Part shown: positions 20,301-32,400 of the stretch, piece after piece | Layout: each line of letters opens with the position of its first letter | How positions within the stretch are numbered: the stretch's first letter is position 1 | Origin: Alloascoidea africana | Lineage: Eukaryota; Ascomycota; Alloascoideomycetes; Alloascoideales; Alloascoideaceae | Assembly (NCBI GenBank): GCA_030581615.1 | Contig: JAKTTT010000036.1 | Coordinates: 62,001 to 126,000 of the forward strand | Reading direction: 5' to 3' | Length of the DNA: 64,000 nucleotides | Notes under the pieces: generated by a model | The model's input: the letters and a program-made list of their open reading frames with translations, nothing else | Database searches by the model: none | Told to the model about the DNA's origin: nothing | Position numbers and translations under genes: made by a program

Positions 20301-22246
20301 TAGTGTCAAGGCATTATTCATGCTATCTATTTTCAGATCAGCCTAAATTGAAATCGCTTTCTTGTAGAATTTTGGCAGTTTGTAGATGCTCTTTTTAATT
20401 ATTATATTTCTTATAGTTTTTATTCGGATGCTAAGAATTGAGCCGTTACGAGGCTATGTCGTAATTTTTCATATTTATACTGATTAGATTTTTTTGTAGA
20501 GCAGTTTCGCTTTCAAAAAGTTTTCTAGCATTTCGCTCATTGCACGCAAATAAGATGTTTTCTTCTTCTAATGTTTCTTGGTCAGCCTTACATGCTGAAA
20601 TTGTCTCCAACTAGACAACTTCCCAAGGAGTAAGGCTATTTAGTAATCATCATTTAAAGTCATGTTTTTCCCAGTTATCACAAGAGATCTTATCTAATTG
20701 TATTCCCCAGCGATCTGCTATCATTTCAATACTTATCTTTCATGGGCATCCCATTAAAAACTTGGGTTGTTGTGCCAAAACTCACTACATATGCGAAGTG
20801 TATGTAATCATTATCATCTTAATTATTATTTCAATTGTATTGATTTGTGCAATTTAATTGTTCAACAATGGTTTCTACAGAGGTTGGTCATCATTGGTTT
20901 CTGTATCTTTGAAACCAATACACAGAATACTCGATGATAATACTCCACAAAGTAGTTCATCACTTAATCATCTTCCGTTATTATAGGTCTGTTACTGGGA
21001 ATGGTTAAAGAACTGTGCGATTTTGTAAGAGAAATTTAAAAGACAATGCTTGTGGGAGGAAATGCTCAAAACCAAGGTTGTAGAATGCTTAAATGATATA
21101 AATAGTCTTCTATGTCAAAAAAATGTTTCCCAGCAATTCATGAACCTTTTTCAAAACCACGTTCAAAAAGAGAGGATGTCAAGTTATGATACGCTCCTCC
21201 ATTAGTTAACAACAAGACAAGACACAGCCACCTTGCCACAGAACCATTTGCAAATGCCAGATAGACATCGATGTTCAATGCCCTGGACGTCCAAAGAAGA
21301 CATGTGAAGACACAGATCGTATGGCCAAGACCCGAGCCACGAAGAGGACAGTGGAACCAAAAAAAAAAGAATGGTAGACGTAAAATAATATCCACCAATT
21401 ACGAGTTTGTGCTCGAAGAGAGACGTAAATGAATTAGAATGGTTTTCTCTGGATAGGATGGTATTCCCACCTGATTTCGTTTTCCTGTCTACTATGTTCA
21501 CCAAGAACGAGAAAGGCTAATAACAACTGATAGATAGACAAAACGCTTTACCTTTGCTTGGTTTGATTTATACAATAAACGTCTATTTATCACTGAGATA
21601 GTGAGCAAGGCTAAGTGGAGCTGAAAGCTTTGACGGCTTGATGACGGCTTGGGTCTTCAGGTTAGGACGCCTCCCGACTAGGGTCATGCTTCAAGTAAGT
21701 GGCAGAGGAGCTCTGTCGATAATTAATCCGAACAGCAAATAATTTTTAATACTGCTGGCTCTATGAGCATTCACTTTTTGGTGCTCAATTATTCTACGAA
21801 TTTGGCAGAATCGTAAGTCATGTATAAATTAGAATCTAATCTCAACACAGAGAAGGCAAGTGTTTTCAATCCAGAGTCAAAATTGCTAATTACAATTAAA
21901 ATATTCGTTTATCCGGATTATAATTTCCATTGAATTAGGGAAATTTACCATTCGAATTTCAATACAATTTGTTCCGGGAAAACTGGATGCAACCAGCCCA
22001 GAAATAGTGCACAGGGACAGGGTAATCGCTCTCTATGGCGCTTATCTGTCCCGTCCTTTAGGCATCTTCCGAGGGGCTATCAAAGCATCATGCCGACCTG
22101 AACTTTCTACTTCTCCCCCTTTCTATATAGTACCTGTGAAATCATACAGAACTCACTTGTTTTTCTGCTTGTTCTCATTGCTACAAGCTAATGTGCATAC
22201 TTGAATCCTCTAGTACTTCTACTGTATAGCACCAGTTAAACCTTCA
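17306..22246. other. Long AT-rich divergent intergenic region (4.9 kb)
   Basis: No supportable coding region lies between the adhesin (minus) and the STP-type factor (plus), which are transcribed away from each other. ORFs near 20051-20398 and 21138-21504 are short and have no recognisable features. The piece 21140-21530 is somewhat richer in GC than its surroundings. Long promoters are known for yeast flocculins such as FLO11, so the region may be mostly regulatory. A centromere or a long noncoding RNA are alternatives. I did not see long inverted repeats by eye. Confidence 0.5.
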
Positions 22247-24124
22247 ATGCAGGTTTTTTCGATTCAAGGTGTATCAACTGAACATTCAACACGGGATGAG
22301 AGCCAAGATAACAAACTATCCGACAACACAGAAGAAAGGGGAAAAGCAGAGAAAATGGAAGAAATAGAAGAGTTGATGCCATGTTTGCTTCCACAATTTA
22401 ACAATACAATGAAACCAGCTAAAAGTGATAGTAAAAGCCTAGAAATTTTGGACTACTCTTTAGATATCGTATTGCGATTGTTTTCGATAGTGGCAATTTG
22501 TGGAGGATTTATGAACACAATTCTTGGCCTGATTCTGCAGGCAACTATATCAGTAACAGCGTATGGATACCAGGAAGAGAGAAGGAACAAAAATGTCAAA
22601 TCACTATCAAAACATCAACAAAAGAACACAAATTGCAACTGGAGCAGTAATAATCCTGCCAGAAGCGATACCATGAATACTGTAAAAGAATCCGAACCCA
22701 CAGCTATTTTCCCGTCTATTGTTCTCGATTTGAGTCTCACTTCTGTATCTGCCCAACCTTGTGCAACATGTCCTGACTTTAACTATTACAGTAGTGATAT
22801 TGAAGGGGTGTTTGACTGCGTTTCCGACTCAATAAATCATGATGAGATGAAATTACCAAACCAACTTGATCCTTTAGGGAGACCTTTTGGATTGAACCAG
22901 GTAGACGTTACACCAGGGGGCGTCAATATAATAAGCAACGGCCATCACTGTGAGAAGCTTTCTTCCGATTTTTTAATTCCATCAGATTTCACGATTGCCG
23001 ATTACCAAATGGAAGAAATAGGTGAGCTAGAATTAAGAAATGCTAGCGTCGGATGCTCGCAATTTCCAAATCTTCCCTTTGAACTCTCATCTCCTCTTCC
23101 ATTCCAAGATTGTTATCCCATACCTCTTCAGAACAATGCAACTTCGAACCAAAATGTTAGCACTCAAAGTGTGTGTTCTTTCTCACCTTCTCTAGAGGAG
23201 TGTGAAGAAAGCCTTTTTCTTTCGAGAGATCAATTAAAAGATGCTACTTGGAACAGAAAACTGGCACAACCCTCACAATCTTCTACTTCTCCCTCGGCTT
23301 CTGGAGAGATCACCGACAGATCTGGCTTATCTTTTGAAGCAAATGAATCAAGAATATCTGAAAATTTGGAGAGTCTTGCCTTTCAGAGAAGAGAAAAATC
23401 ATTATTAGAAGCTTTTCCCAACTTTGATTCCAAAGACAGCCGCACCTCTTTATTACAAATTAATTCCAAGATAATAGGACAAGAAATTTCTTCTACGCAC
23501 AATACTGAAGGCATACAGAGTCTTTTGTATCCAATCAGAACTTCATGCCCTAACGTTTCGCTTCCCTACCACCGTTATCGCTCGCCCGTTCGACAGAAGC
23601 CGCGGCGTTCTCTTCTGTCAACACAAAAGATTCTTCAAGGCAGAATAAATAAGATAAACCAACATAGGACATCTGAGGTGCCACGTTCATCTGCGAAGGA
23701 AATAATTTTGGTGCAAAATAACAAAACATTCAAATGCCCAAAATGCGACTCGACCTTTGGAGTAAGGGGATACTTGACTAGGCATATGAAAAAGCATGAT
23801 ACAATCAAAGCATTTCAGTGTCCGTTCTACGATCCGTCGGATACATCTCCTTGCCATCAAACTGGTGACTTTTGCAGGAGAGATACCTACAAAACACATT
23901 TGAAAGCTTTGCACTTTCTTTATCCACCAGGAACGAGATCAGGAGATCGGAAGACTGTTGGGGGAAGATGTAGTGGGTGCCTTGAATATTTTGCTTCTAA
24001 TGAGAAATGGATCATCGATCATTTAGAAAAGGGAAAGTGCCAGGAAATGAAAAGACCAATCAAGCCTGTACAGAGAAAGAGGAAGCCTTTTTCAAGCCCC
24101 TCCAAAGGTGGAATTATAAATTGA
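22247..24124 (+). CDS. STP1: STP1/STP2-type C2H2 zinc-finger transcription factor
   Basis: The 625-residue protein carries the characteristic C-terminal zinc-finger block of Stp1/Stp2, the latent factors released by the SPS amino-acid sensor to switch on amino-acid permease genes. Finger 1 is at about 496-518 (FKCPKCDSTFGVRGYLTRHMKKH). The atypical second finger follows, with PCHQTGDFCRRDTYKTHLKALH. The third element (GRCSGCLEYFASNEKW..HLEKGKC) completes the family pattern, including the linker LYPPGTRSGDR. The N-terminal third has a hydrophobic, possibly helical segment (LDIVLRLFSIVAICGGF, about 68-85), placed like the region I cytoplasmic retention element of Stp1. The middle is Ser/Thr/Asn-rich. 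The ATG at 22247 is the first in frame; a second Met (MEEIEELMP) follows 35 codons later. Saccharomyces STP1 and STP2 are paralogues, so the number is arbitrary. Confidence 0.85.
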   Translation: MQVFSIQGVSTEHSTRDESQDNKLSDNTEERGKAEKMEEIEELMPCLLPQFNNTMKPAKSDSKSLEILDYSLDIVLRLFSIVAICGGFMNTILGLILQATISVTAYGYQEERRNKNVKSLSKHQQKNTNCNWSSNNPARSDTMNTVKESEPTAIFPSIVLDLSLTSVSAQPCATCPDFNYYSSDIEGVFDCVSDSINHDEMKLPNQLDPLGRPFGLNQVDVTPGGVNIISNGHHCEKLSSDFLIPSDFTIADYQMEEIGELELRNASVGCSQFPNLPFELSSPLPFQDCYPIPLQNNATSNQNVSTQSVCSFSPSLEECEESLFLSRDQLKDATWNRKLAQPSQSSTSPSASGEITDRSGLSFEANESRISENLESLAFQRREKSLLEAFPNFDSKDSRTSLLQINSKIIGQEISSTHNTEGIQSLLYPIRTSCPNVSLPYHRYRSPVRQKPRRSLLSTQKILQGRINKINQHRTSEVPRSSAKEIILVQNNKTFKCPKCDSTFGVRGYLTRHMKKHDTIKAFQCPFYDPSDTSPCHQTGDFCRRDTYKTHLKALHFLYPPGTRSGDRKTVGGRCSGCLEYFASNEKWIIDHLEKGKCQEMKRPIKPVQRKRKPFSSPSKGGIIN

Positions 24125-25106
24125 AAGAATCAGAGTGACGCGACTTTCCCAACACTTGCGCTAGCATGATCATCATTAGCGTAAATTAGGAATCCTGACG
24201 ACGATAAGAAGTTTTAACTGTAAAAGTTAACACTAGCATACTGAACTTGCTGTCTATGCCCATATCTGTACAATACCAATCATCTTGACACACGAATCAA
24301 TCAGCTTATTTTATAGGCAGTTTATCTTCTAGATAAGAATACCCAACTTTTACTGATTGTTTTATTCGCACTCGATGTTACCTCTGTAATACTTGCTTTT
24401 CTTTTGGGGAGTTTATGGCCAACTCAAATAACGCGCTGAATTGAAATAGCTATTTGATTTCCTGTGATTATATTTTTGGCTGTTCTTATTAAAGCTATTC
24501 GTTTGTAATGTTTTAATGACGTATTTTTGAGATAGTATAGTTTTTTCATTTCTGTATAGTGAGTGTACCTGAAGATTGTGTTCTTGCGAAGAATCAAAAA
24601 TTGTAGAGCGATCCTTCTACAGCCATTTTGTGCTTAATATTTAAGCCGCATCCTACTGTTGAGGTTGACACTTCTCGCATTAAGTTCTACAAGAGTTCGG
24701 CTTGCTAATGGGCATCAGGCTGTGGAAATGATCTCCAGAAAACATGACTGCACTTGGATTATAGCCTCAGATTTATCGGGATACAAGCTATTAATCATAC
24801 AACTTCCACCAACATTTTTTGTGCGGCATCGCAGAGCCAGATATCTACAGTTTACGAGTTGAGAGAAAAAGGAACAACGAAGGTTAAGCTGCTTGTTGAA
24901 TTATCCTCACGTGACTTACAACAGGGCTTAGCCCTATTTATTGAATAACACCCATACGTCCTCTTTGACTCATTATTGCTCATAACAAATGTGAGAACGC
25001 CTGCGTAAATGTGATTAGGTGTAAAGACTTCTTTTTGGCTCCTCAAACATTGTTATTGGCCTTTTCAACAGGAACAGCATCTGTATTTACGCAATAGTTC
25101 AGCAAA
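24125..25106. other. Intergenic region containing the RPL19 promoter
   Basis: About 980 bases downstream of the zinc-finger gene and upstream of RPL19. Short ORFs at 24659-24948 have no recognisable content. The last 200 bases hold the ribosomal-protein promoter elements listed separately. Confidence 0.5.
24909..24960 (+). promoter_or_regulatory. RPL19 promoter: E-box plus Rap1-like site
   Basis: CACGTG (Cbf1-type E-box) lies at 24909-24914, and ACACCCATACGTC at 24948-24960 differs by one base from the Rap1 consensus ACACCCRYACAYM. They sit about 150-200 bp upstream of the RPL19 start, where Rap1 or Tbf1/Cbf1 drive ribosomal-protein genes in other yeasts. Binding is inferred from the motif only. 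Confidence 0.5.
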
Positions 25107-25937
25107 ATGTAAGTGAACACACTACCCTTAATAGTGCTACTTGAGTGCTTTTTGGAGTGCGACTTTATTCGACTGGAGAATGATTGTATGGCTTGAGGAG
25201 TGTACTTGAAGGACTGCAATGGAATGAATCTTTCGTCGACTATTCAGATGAGCCTATTCACTCAAGAAGATATGCTATTATAAATTCCTTCTCAGTTGAA
25301 CAGAATCATCATTCAAGCCATTTATTGCGATTGTTATTAATTAACAAGTACTAACTAACTGATGTCTAGGGCTCCTAACTTGAGAACCCAGAAACGTCTT
25401 GCAGCTAGCGTTCTGAAGGTCGGCAAGCGTAAGATTTGGCTTGATCCTTCAGAAACTACCGAAATTGGAAATGCCAACTCTCGCCAATCTATTCGCAAGT
25501 TGGTTGCCAATGGCTATATCATCGCTAAACCCCAGACTGTTCACTCCAGATCTCATGCTCGTGCTCTTGCTGAGTCAAAACGAAACGGAAGACATACAGG
25601 TTACGGTAAAAGAAAGGGTACGAAAGACGCTCGTTTTCCCAGCCAGGTCCTGTGGATGCGTCGTATCCGTGTCTTGAGGAGGCTTCTTGTCAAGTACCGC
25701 AACAACGGCAAGATTGACAAGCATCTATACCACGAGTTGTACAAATTGGTCAAAGGTAACGCTTTCAAGCACAAGAGACAGGTCATTGAGCACGTCATCA
25801 AGGCCAAGGCTGAGGCATTGAGAGCCAAGCACTTAGCTGACGAGGCCGATGCTCGTCGTTTGAGAAATAAGGCTGCCAGAGAGAGAAGAGCCCAGAGAAT
25901 TGCGGAGAAGAGGGAGGCATTACTCAGAGATGACTAA
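25107..25937 (+). CDS. RPL19: 60S ribosomal protein eL19 (start codon split by an intron)
   Basis: The 189-residue product matches eL19 throughout ([44 protein letters not shown]). Exon 1 is only the two bases AT at 25107-25108. The intron 25109..25369 (261 nt) begins GTAAGT, has branch site TACTAAC at 25349-25355 and ends in TAG. Exon 2 begins with G at 25370, completing ATG and giving MAPNLRTQ. A frame without splicing would start MSRAPN from an ATG inside the intron, one that does not match the family N-terminus. The same split start codon is known for Saccharomyces RPL19A/B. Two CTG codons fall at conserved leucines (ASVLK and QVLWM), supporting standard decoding. Confidence 0.95.
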
Positions 25938-26473
25938 ACATGATCATGCTATCTATGCCATTTATTTTGCCATGTTATAGGAAAGAAGCAAGGGGAGCGT
26001 TAAAGATTGTTATTACTAGTAATGAAAGGCGAGTTCCACATTTGTCCTACTCTATCATCTTGTTTTACCCTGAGTCTGTACCTTAGAGAGCACTAGTTTC
26101 TCATGCCTTGTACGATCGAATTAAACTGCTATCAGTTGTAGGTTAAAAAGGACATCTTTTCAGATGTTTTCTATCAATCGAAATCCAATTTGTATTCTAA
26201 TAGAAACCTTAGGCTTAATGAGTATCATTGCAGGTGTGAACCTTTTTCGGGTACTAATCAGATTGGTAGGATCCGACAAAAATGCTTCTGTAAACAAGAT
26301 TTATAAATCACTATTAAAGAGTAACTAAAATTGAACTGCACAAACAAAAATATAAATATAGTAATTAACAGTGACAGTAAGAACAATTTTATACAGTTGA
26401 CACCAAAAAGAAACATTTCCAAGGCTGGAAAATACTCAATAGACCATTCCGAAGCACAACAATATAAACACAA
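25938..26473. other. Convergent intergenic region
   Basis: About 540 bases between the RPL19 stop and the NUM1 stop. It is AT-rich and should contain both polyadenylation regions. No gene is seen. Confidence 0.5.
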
Positions 26474-29400
26474 TTAGTCGGCCATTTCATCCCCATTTCC
26501 ATTTCCAGAAAGCACGAAACTTTCATTTTCCTGGTTCCTCTCAAGCAGATATCTTAATGTGTTGTACCAGACGTTATGCCGTTGCCTAGTAGGACAGGTC
26601 ACTTTAACATCACGCCCTTGAGTTTTGATAACAATGCTACGGTGCCAAAGACCAGGCGGCAAAGGGTTATTATCCTCGACCGCACTCACTCCAAGTATTG
26701 CAGCTGCTCTTGTTTTCTCATTAGAGGGATCACCAACAGCGGGGTTTTTCTCAGACCAGTATAGAGTCATTGTGTAAGGATGAATCCAAAAGTAGCGGAG
26801 GTGACGTGTTTCTGAGATCCCGCTTACTGTAGTTATTCCACGTCTATAATACTTGTACAAAAACTCCCCGATAACTGTTTGGGTAACTGCCGGGATCATG
26901 CCTTGCTCATTCAAAGACGGGTTTGTGCCTATTGTTATATTTGTCGACATGATCTCTGGGTCAGGACCATCACCATAGAGTTCACCAGAGTCTGGGACAC
27001 CGCTATCCAGAATTCGCTGATTTCCTGTTGTAGAAGGCACCGAGGATATAGTTGAGTATGCTGAGGTTTTCTTGCTAACCTTTCTGCTAGCATAATCTGA
27101 AACTCTTCGCACAGAGAGTGTCGATCTCTTTCTTCTAGATGGGGTTGCAGTCAAGGTTGGGTTTTGCACTGTGGTGGGAGTTATAGCGGGAGGAGGAGGA
27201 TCAGTTGTATCCACCACAATTCCTGAAGATTCACGATGGATCAATGCGGGCGGAATAACAATGCTCTCACTCGTTCTTGGCGCTCCTTTAACCTCTCGAA
27301 TAGTAGGCTCCATTGAAAATGAGGAAACACGGTTAATGCTGGTGGACAAGGGTGAGCCACTTCTCAAAATCTCCGATTCCGGACCCGTCGCAGTCTGTGG
27401 GGTAAAAGGAACAGGAGGTGGATGCATAGGAGGTGGCATACTACTGATAGAAGGAGGAATGGATTGTATCGATTGTGATTGCCTCATACGCAAGTTGGAG
27501 TATTCTTCTCTGGGTAAGCTCACCATTCCCAAGGTCTCTGATCTTCTGATAACCTCTTCCCGTGTTGCATTGTCTATTGTTCTTCCAGGCGCTGAAGTAG
27601 AGTCATTACTTATATGGTGAAGCTCATCTACAGGGACAGAACGTGCACCGGCTGCTGACATAGAAGAGTCGTGGGCAGCTTTTGCAATCTTCTTCAGCTC
27701 GATTAATTCCGCTATAGGCAAAACTGCAAGGCCGAATTTCTTTGCAGATAGATCCAATTCTTTCTTTGTAATTACATTGTTTGACTGGTCTTTTGAGCCG
27801 CCCGGTTCTCTAGACTTTAAGTCAGCGCCATCAATAGGAACACCGCCAATTTCAGACTGTCTAAGATTATTCTCTTTTTGATTGCCAATTCCACGTTCAG
27901 TGGAGATTCCTCTTGCGTTTCCTCCTGTGTTGGCTGCTTTTGCCCTTAGAGCTTCAATCTCAGAAGTTGGAATCACGACCAGACCTACCTTGGTAGCTTT
28001 TGATCGGAGATGTTCAGGTGTGGGATTATCACATTTATCCACCAATTCTTCATACCTTGGAGTCTCGACAATAGTGTAACCCTTTTTATTTGCTACATCT
28101 CGCACTTTTTTCATGGGCGGGTTTTCCAGTTTATCAAATTCCTCTTGTCCCAGTACTTTAAAACCTCGATCTTGAGCAATTGAACGGATATCAGAGTCAT
28201 CCGGCTCTCTTAGCTTAGAGTAATCTTCTTTACCAAGGAGGATAAAGCCAGAGTTGACAGCTTTTTCACGGAGATAGTCGACTGTTGGGTTCTCCGACTT
28301 TTCAACAAGAGTTTTATAATCTGATGATTTGATAAAGGAATATCCCTTTGATTCTGCTCTTTCTTGAAGCGTCTCAACGCTGGGATCTATCAACATTTCC
28401 AATTCTTCTTTATCTACAAGTTCAAATCCTTGCTTATTTGCTTTTTCCTTTAGGAAGTTAGCATCTGGGAATCCAATTAGCTTCTCCATTTTGGCATGCT
28501 CTTCTTTGTGAATAATCACAAATCCAACATCTGACGCTTTTGATCTCAGTTCATCAACAGTTGGGTTGTTTGATCTTTGAACAAGCTCGTCATATTCCGA
28601 AATCTTCACAACTTTGCAACCCTTTTCGGTGGCTTTTTGCGTAATCATCTCAACATTAGGATTTACCAGACTTTCAAACTCGTCTTTCTTGACCATCTCA
28701 AACCCTTGGTGGGAAGACTTTTCCTTTAGGAAATCTAGATCAGGATCTGACACAATCTTTCTTATCTTTGCATCCTCCTCTTTATTGACAAGTAAGAGCC
28801 CTAAAGTGCCAGCACCCTTCTCAACCAAGTCCCGACCAGGATTTTCTACTTTCGATACTAAAGAATCATAATTTGCAGAGGGAACGACTGTGTATCCCAT
28901 ATTTGTTGCCTTGGTCTGGAGGAAATCCAAGTCTGGACTTTGCACAGTGGATTCCAAGTGCCTGTAAGTCTCCATGGGCAAAACTTCATGGTTCAAAAGC
29001 CTAGACTTTTCAACAAGGTACTGCAAAGAAGGATGGTCCATTCGCTCTTCCAAGTCTTTAAGCTGTGCGCTTGGCATAGTGGCAAGACCAATCTCTGCCG
29101 CCTTTAGTGTGACATGCTCAAACGATGGAGATTTTGCATCCTGGACGAGTTTTTCATGTTCCTCGTTAGGGATCAAAACATAACCCTTTTGCAAAGCCTT
29201 GGATCTCAAGTCTTCAACTGCAGGATTTCGAAGTCTTTGTAGTTGAGTGTCGTACTCATCTTTTGGTAGCAGCACCTGGTTTTGAGCTTCAGAATGTTTC
29301 ATTAGGTACTCCAAGTCTGGAGATTCCAACTGTCGTTCCAGGTTCTTATGTTCATCTTTAGAAATCAGGTCAAATCCCTTTGAAGAGGCCTTTGATATTA

Positions 29401-32400
29401 AAAATTCAGATGACGGATCGGTAGAAGTCTTAACAAGTGAATCATGTTTCTCAATAGGCATGACAACAAGCCCTTTGGTTGAAGCTTCCTTTTCCAAATC
29501 CTGAGTTGTGAACGGCTTATTAACGATATCATTAAGATTTTTGTATTCTTCCGCTGGTACAACCACCATTTTGTGAGTCTTTGCCTTTGATGTCAGATAC
29601 TGCAGGTCTGGAGTTTCAATCTTCTTTTGCAATGAAGCGTATTCTTTTCCTGAAATAGCAACAAGACCTATCAGGGCCGCTGCTGAAGCAATAAACTCAG
29701 CACTTGGCGATTTTTCATGTCCTTCAAGTTCTGAAAGTCTCGATTTGGAGACAACAATGAGATCTTCATTCCTTTCGCGTTCATGGTTGGAATCCTTTTT
29801 AACTGCGATATACCCTAGTTGCTCGGCTTGTTCTATAAAACGTTCTTCTCGGTTCTCCTCTTCCTCAAGGGCTTTCTCGGCTTTAGAGGTTTCTTCTTGC
29901 TCCCGTAGTTGTTGATGGTGGTGAAGCTGAGATCTTAATTTTTCAAAATCTTCCTTCTTGACCGTAATAAAACCAAAAGTTTCTGCCGCTGCTTCAACCT
30001 GTTTTAAATCCGGATTCTTAGCTGTCTTCTCCAACTTTGCAAGTTCTTCTGTTGCAACAAGTGCAAACCCCATCTCTGAAACTTTTGAACGAATAGCGCT
30101 TTCATCTTGGCTTTTCTCCTTGGTATCAATCAGTTCAGTGTATTCCTCCTTAGGAATGGCAGTATATCCGGAATCGCTTATCCTCTTCTTCAAGGTCTCC
30201 AGGTCCGGACTAACTAGTTTCTCAAACTCAGCTGTTGCAACAGCTGAGAAGCCAATAGACTTTGCAATTTCAGTAACAAACTCCTCATCTGGGCGTTCCG
30301 CTTTTTCCAGTTTGGGTAATTTATCAACTTCAACAAGCGCCCACCCCTGATCCTGAGCTTTGGCATCGAGATACTCACGGCTGGGACTTTCCAAGGCAAC
30401 TGCCTTTTCTTCCAAGTTTTCATATTCAGATTGCTTCACAGCTACATATCCCAACTTTGTTGCATTCTCCTGTATTTCGTGTACCGAAGGTTCCTCTTGC
30501 AACTTGTCTAGAAGAGCATCATAATCCAACTTTGATACGGCTATCAGACCCTGGCCTTCTGCAACCTTTGTAATGTACTCTTTTGTGGGGGCTTCCGTCT
30601 TTTCAATCAACTCCCTATACTTTTCAACCGGAACGGTGGTCAAGCCAAGCTTGGAAGCCTTTTTGCGCAACGATTCCGCATCTGGATCGACAAGCTTTGT
30701 GTATTCTGCTTCGAAAACAGGTACACATCCTAATTTCTGCGAAAGCTTCGTAACATCTTCCAAGCTGGGCGTTTCCAACGTCGCAGACATTTGCGTAAAG
30801 TCGGACTTTGTCACAAGAACATAGCCAGACTGCTGCGCTTTTTGCTCCAGGTATTTATTGCTTGGAGATTCAAACTCCTCAACAGACAAAGCTACAAAGC
30901 CAGATTTTTCAGCAACTTCACGGATATGATCCGGACTTGGTGACTCGGCTTTCTCTAGCAATTCTTCAAACTTTTCTTTAGGTACTGTTACAAGACCATG
31001 CCTTGCTGCTTTAGCCATGACATGATCTTCAGTGGGACTCAACGCTTTTTCCCAGATATCCTCATACTCAGGTTTGGGAATAGCGATCAAGCCTAGTCTC
31101 TCTGCCTTTTCAGAAATTTGTTTAGAGTCTGGTTCATTTGCACTCTTCGACAGGAGTTCGAACTCTTCCTTGGGTACTGCAACGAGACCAGTATCTTGAG
31201 CAAGTTTTGAAAGATATGCCTTGCTGGGGTTCACAAGATCTCGATATTCAGCCTGTGGAAGCAGAGTCAGTCCAGTTTTTTCAGCCTTGGATCTTAAAAA
31301 GTCCATATTAGGAGACTCTGTATTTTGAACCAACGTCGTATAATCATCCTTATTAATTGCAACGAGACCCAACTTTTCGGCTTTTTCTTGCAAATCTTCT
31401 TTCTTCGGGTATTCTGCCTTTTCTACAAGGGCTTTGTACTCAGAAAGTTGAACGAGCTCGTACCCTCGCCTGTTCGCCACCTCTGTCAAGTCTTCCAGAT
31501 CTAAACTCTCTATGTCAGTCTCATGCATTGTGGACAAAGGTGGAGTGAAGTTTGTCTTATCATAATCTTCCAAAGAGAGCGACCCAAGCTCAGAAGATAA
31601 GTCCGTGGGTCCTCTAGAAGAAGAGGTCGGTGTAGACCCCGGGCTGCTGTTCCGTTTCGCTCCAACAGAAGAGTTTGAAGTTGCTGTTCTCAGTCTTCTC
31701 GAAGAACCCTTTGCGATTAAGAATGGTTGAATCTTGTCAAGTTTTGAACGTCCGGCAAGCGACTCGTCATTATCGTCAGAAGAGTCAGTGTCATAGTTGC
31801 CAGAATCCGCCGACCTAGATAGTTCCGCGTGTGAACGTTGATGCCGGCGCCCAAGGCTTCGACTTTGTCCATTGGTCTCTGTCTCCGTGTCCACATCTAC
31901 CTCAATCTCGGTTTCCGTCTCGGTTTCCGTTTCTGTTTCCAGGCCTTCAGATTCAGCCATGGTTTCACGGCCAGTGACGTACGCATCGTCCTCAGTCGCT
32001 GTTGTGTAATCATCAGTCGCTGTCAGAAAAGCGTCTGAGCCAGTTCCGCTTTCTGATCTATTGCTATTGGGCACAGAGTCTATACTTTCCCATGCTTCAT
32101 CAGATCCAAATCCACCACTTTCGCCATCGTCATCTTCGGTATAGATATACGATGACCGTGGACCCTTTCTAGCTACTGCTCGAAGTCGTGAACTGCTTCC
32201 AGTGCTAGAGCCAGAACTCCCGACATGAGATCGGGTACCACGAGCTCCTAAAGAGCCAGATGTTCCACCAGAATAGATGCTCTTTTCGAGTTCTGTCCTC
32301 TCTAAGCGCTCCTTGTGCAGAGCATTCCTCAGTTTGGCAATCTTCTGATGCGCATGTGCTAGGGACGAACGCATCGTCTCTGTTTCAAGAGCAGCATTCC

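Noticed and set aside
20051-20398. 115-codon ORF in the 4.9 kb gap
   Set aside because: Composition is rich in Cys, Phe and Ser as expected of translated AT-rich noncoding DNA; no domain or signal is recognised.
21138-21504. Two overlapping minus-strand ORFs of 86 and 100 codons in a slightly GC-richer patch
   Set aside because: They compete for the same DNA in different frames and neither resembles a known protein. The patch is kept only as a remark.
17306-22246. Centromere as a firm annotation
   Set aside because: AT-rich and gene-free, but no inverted repeats or known point-centromere elements were seen by eye; left as a possibility only.
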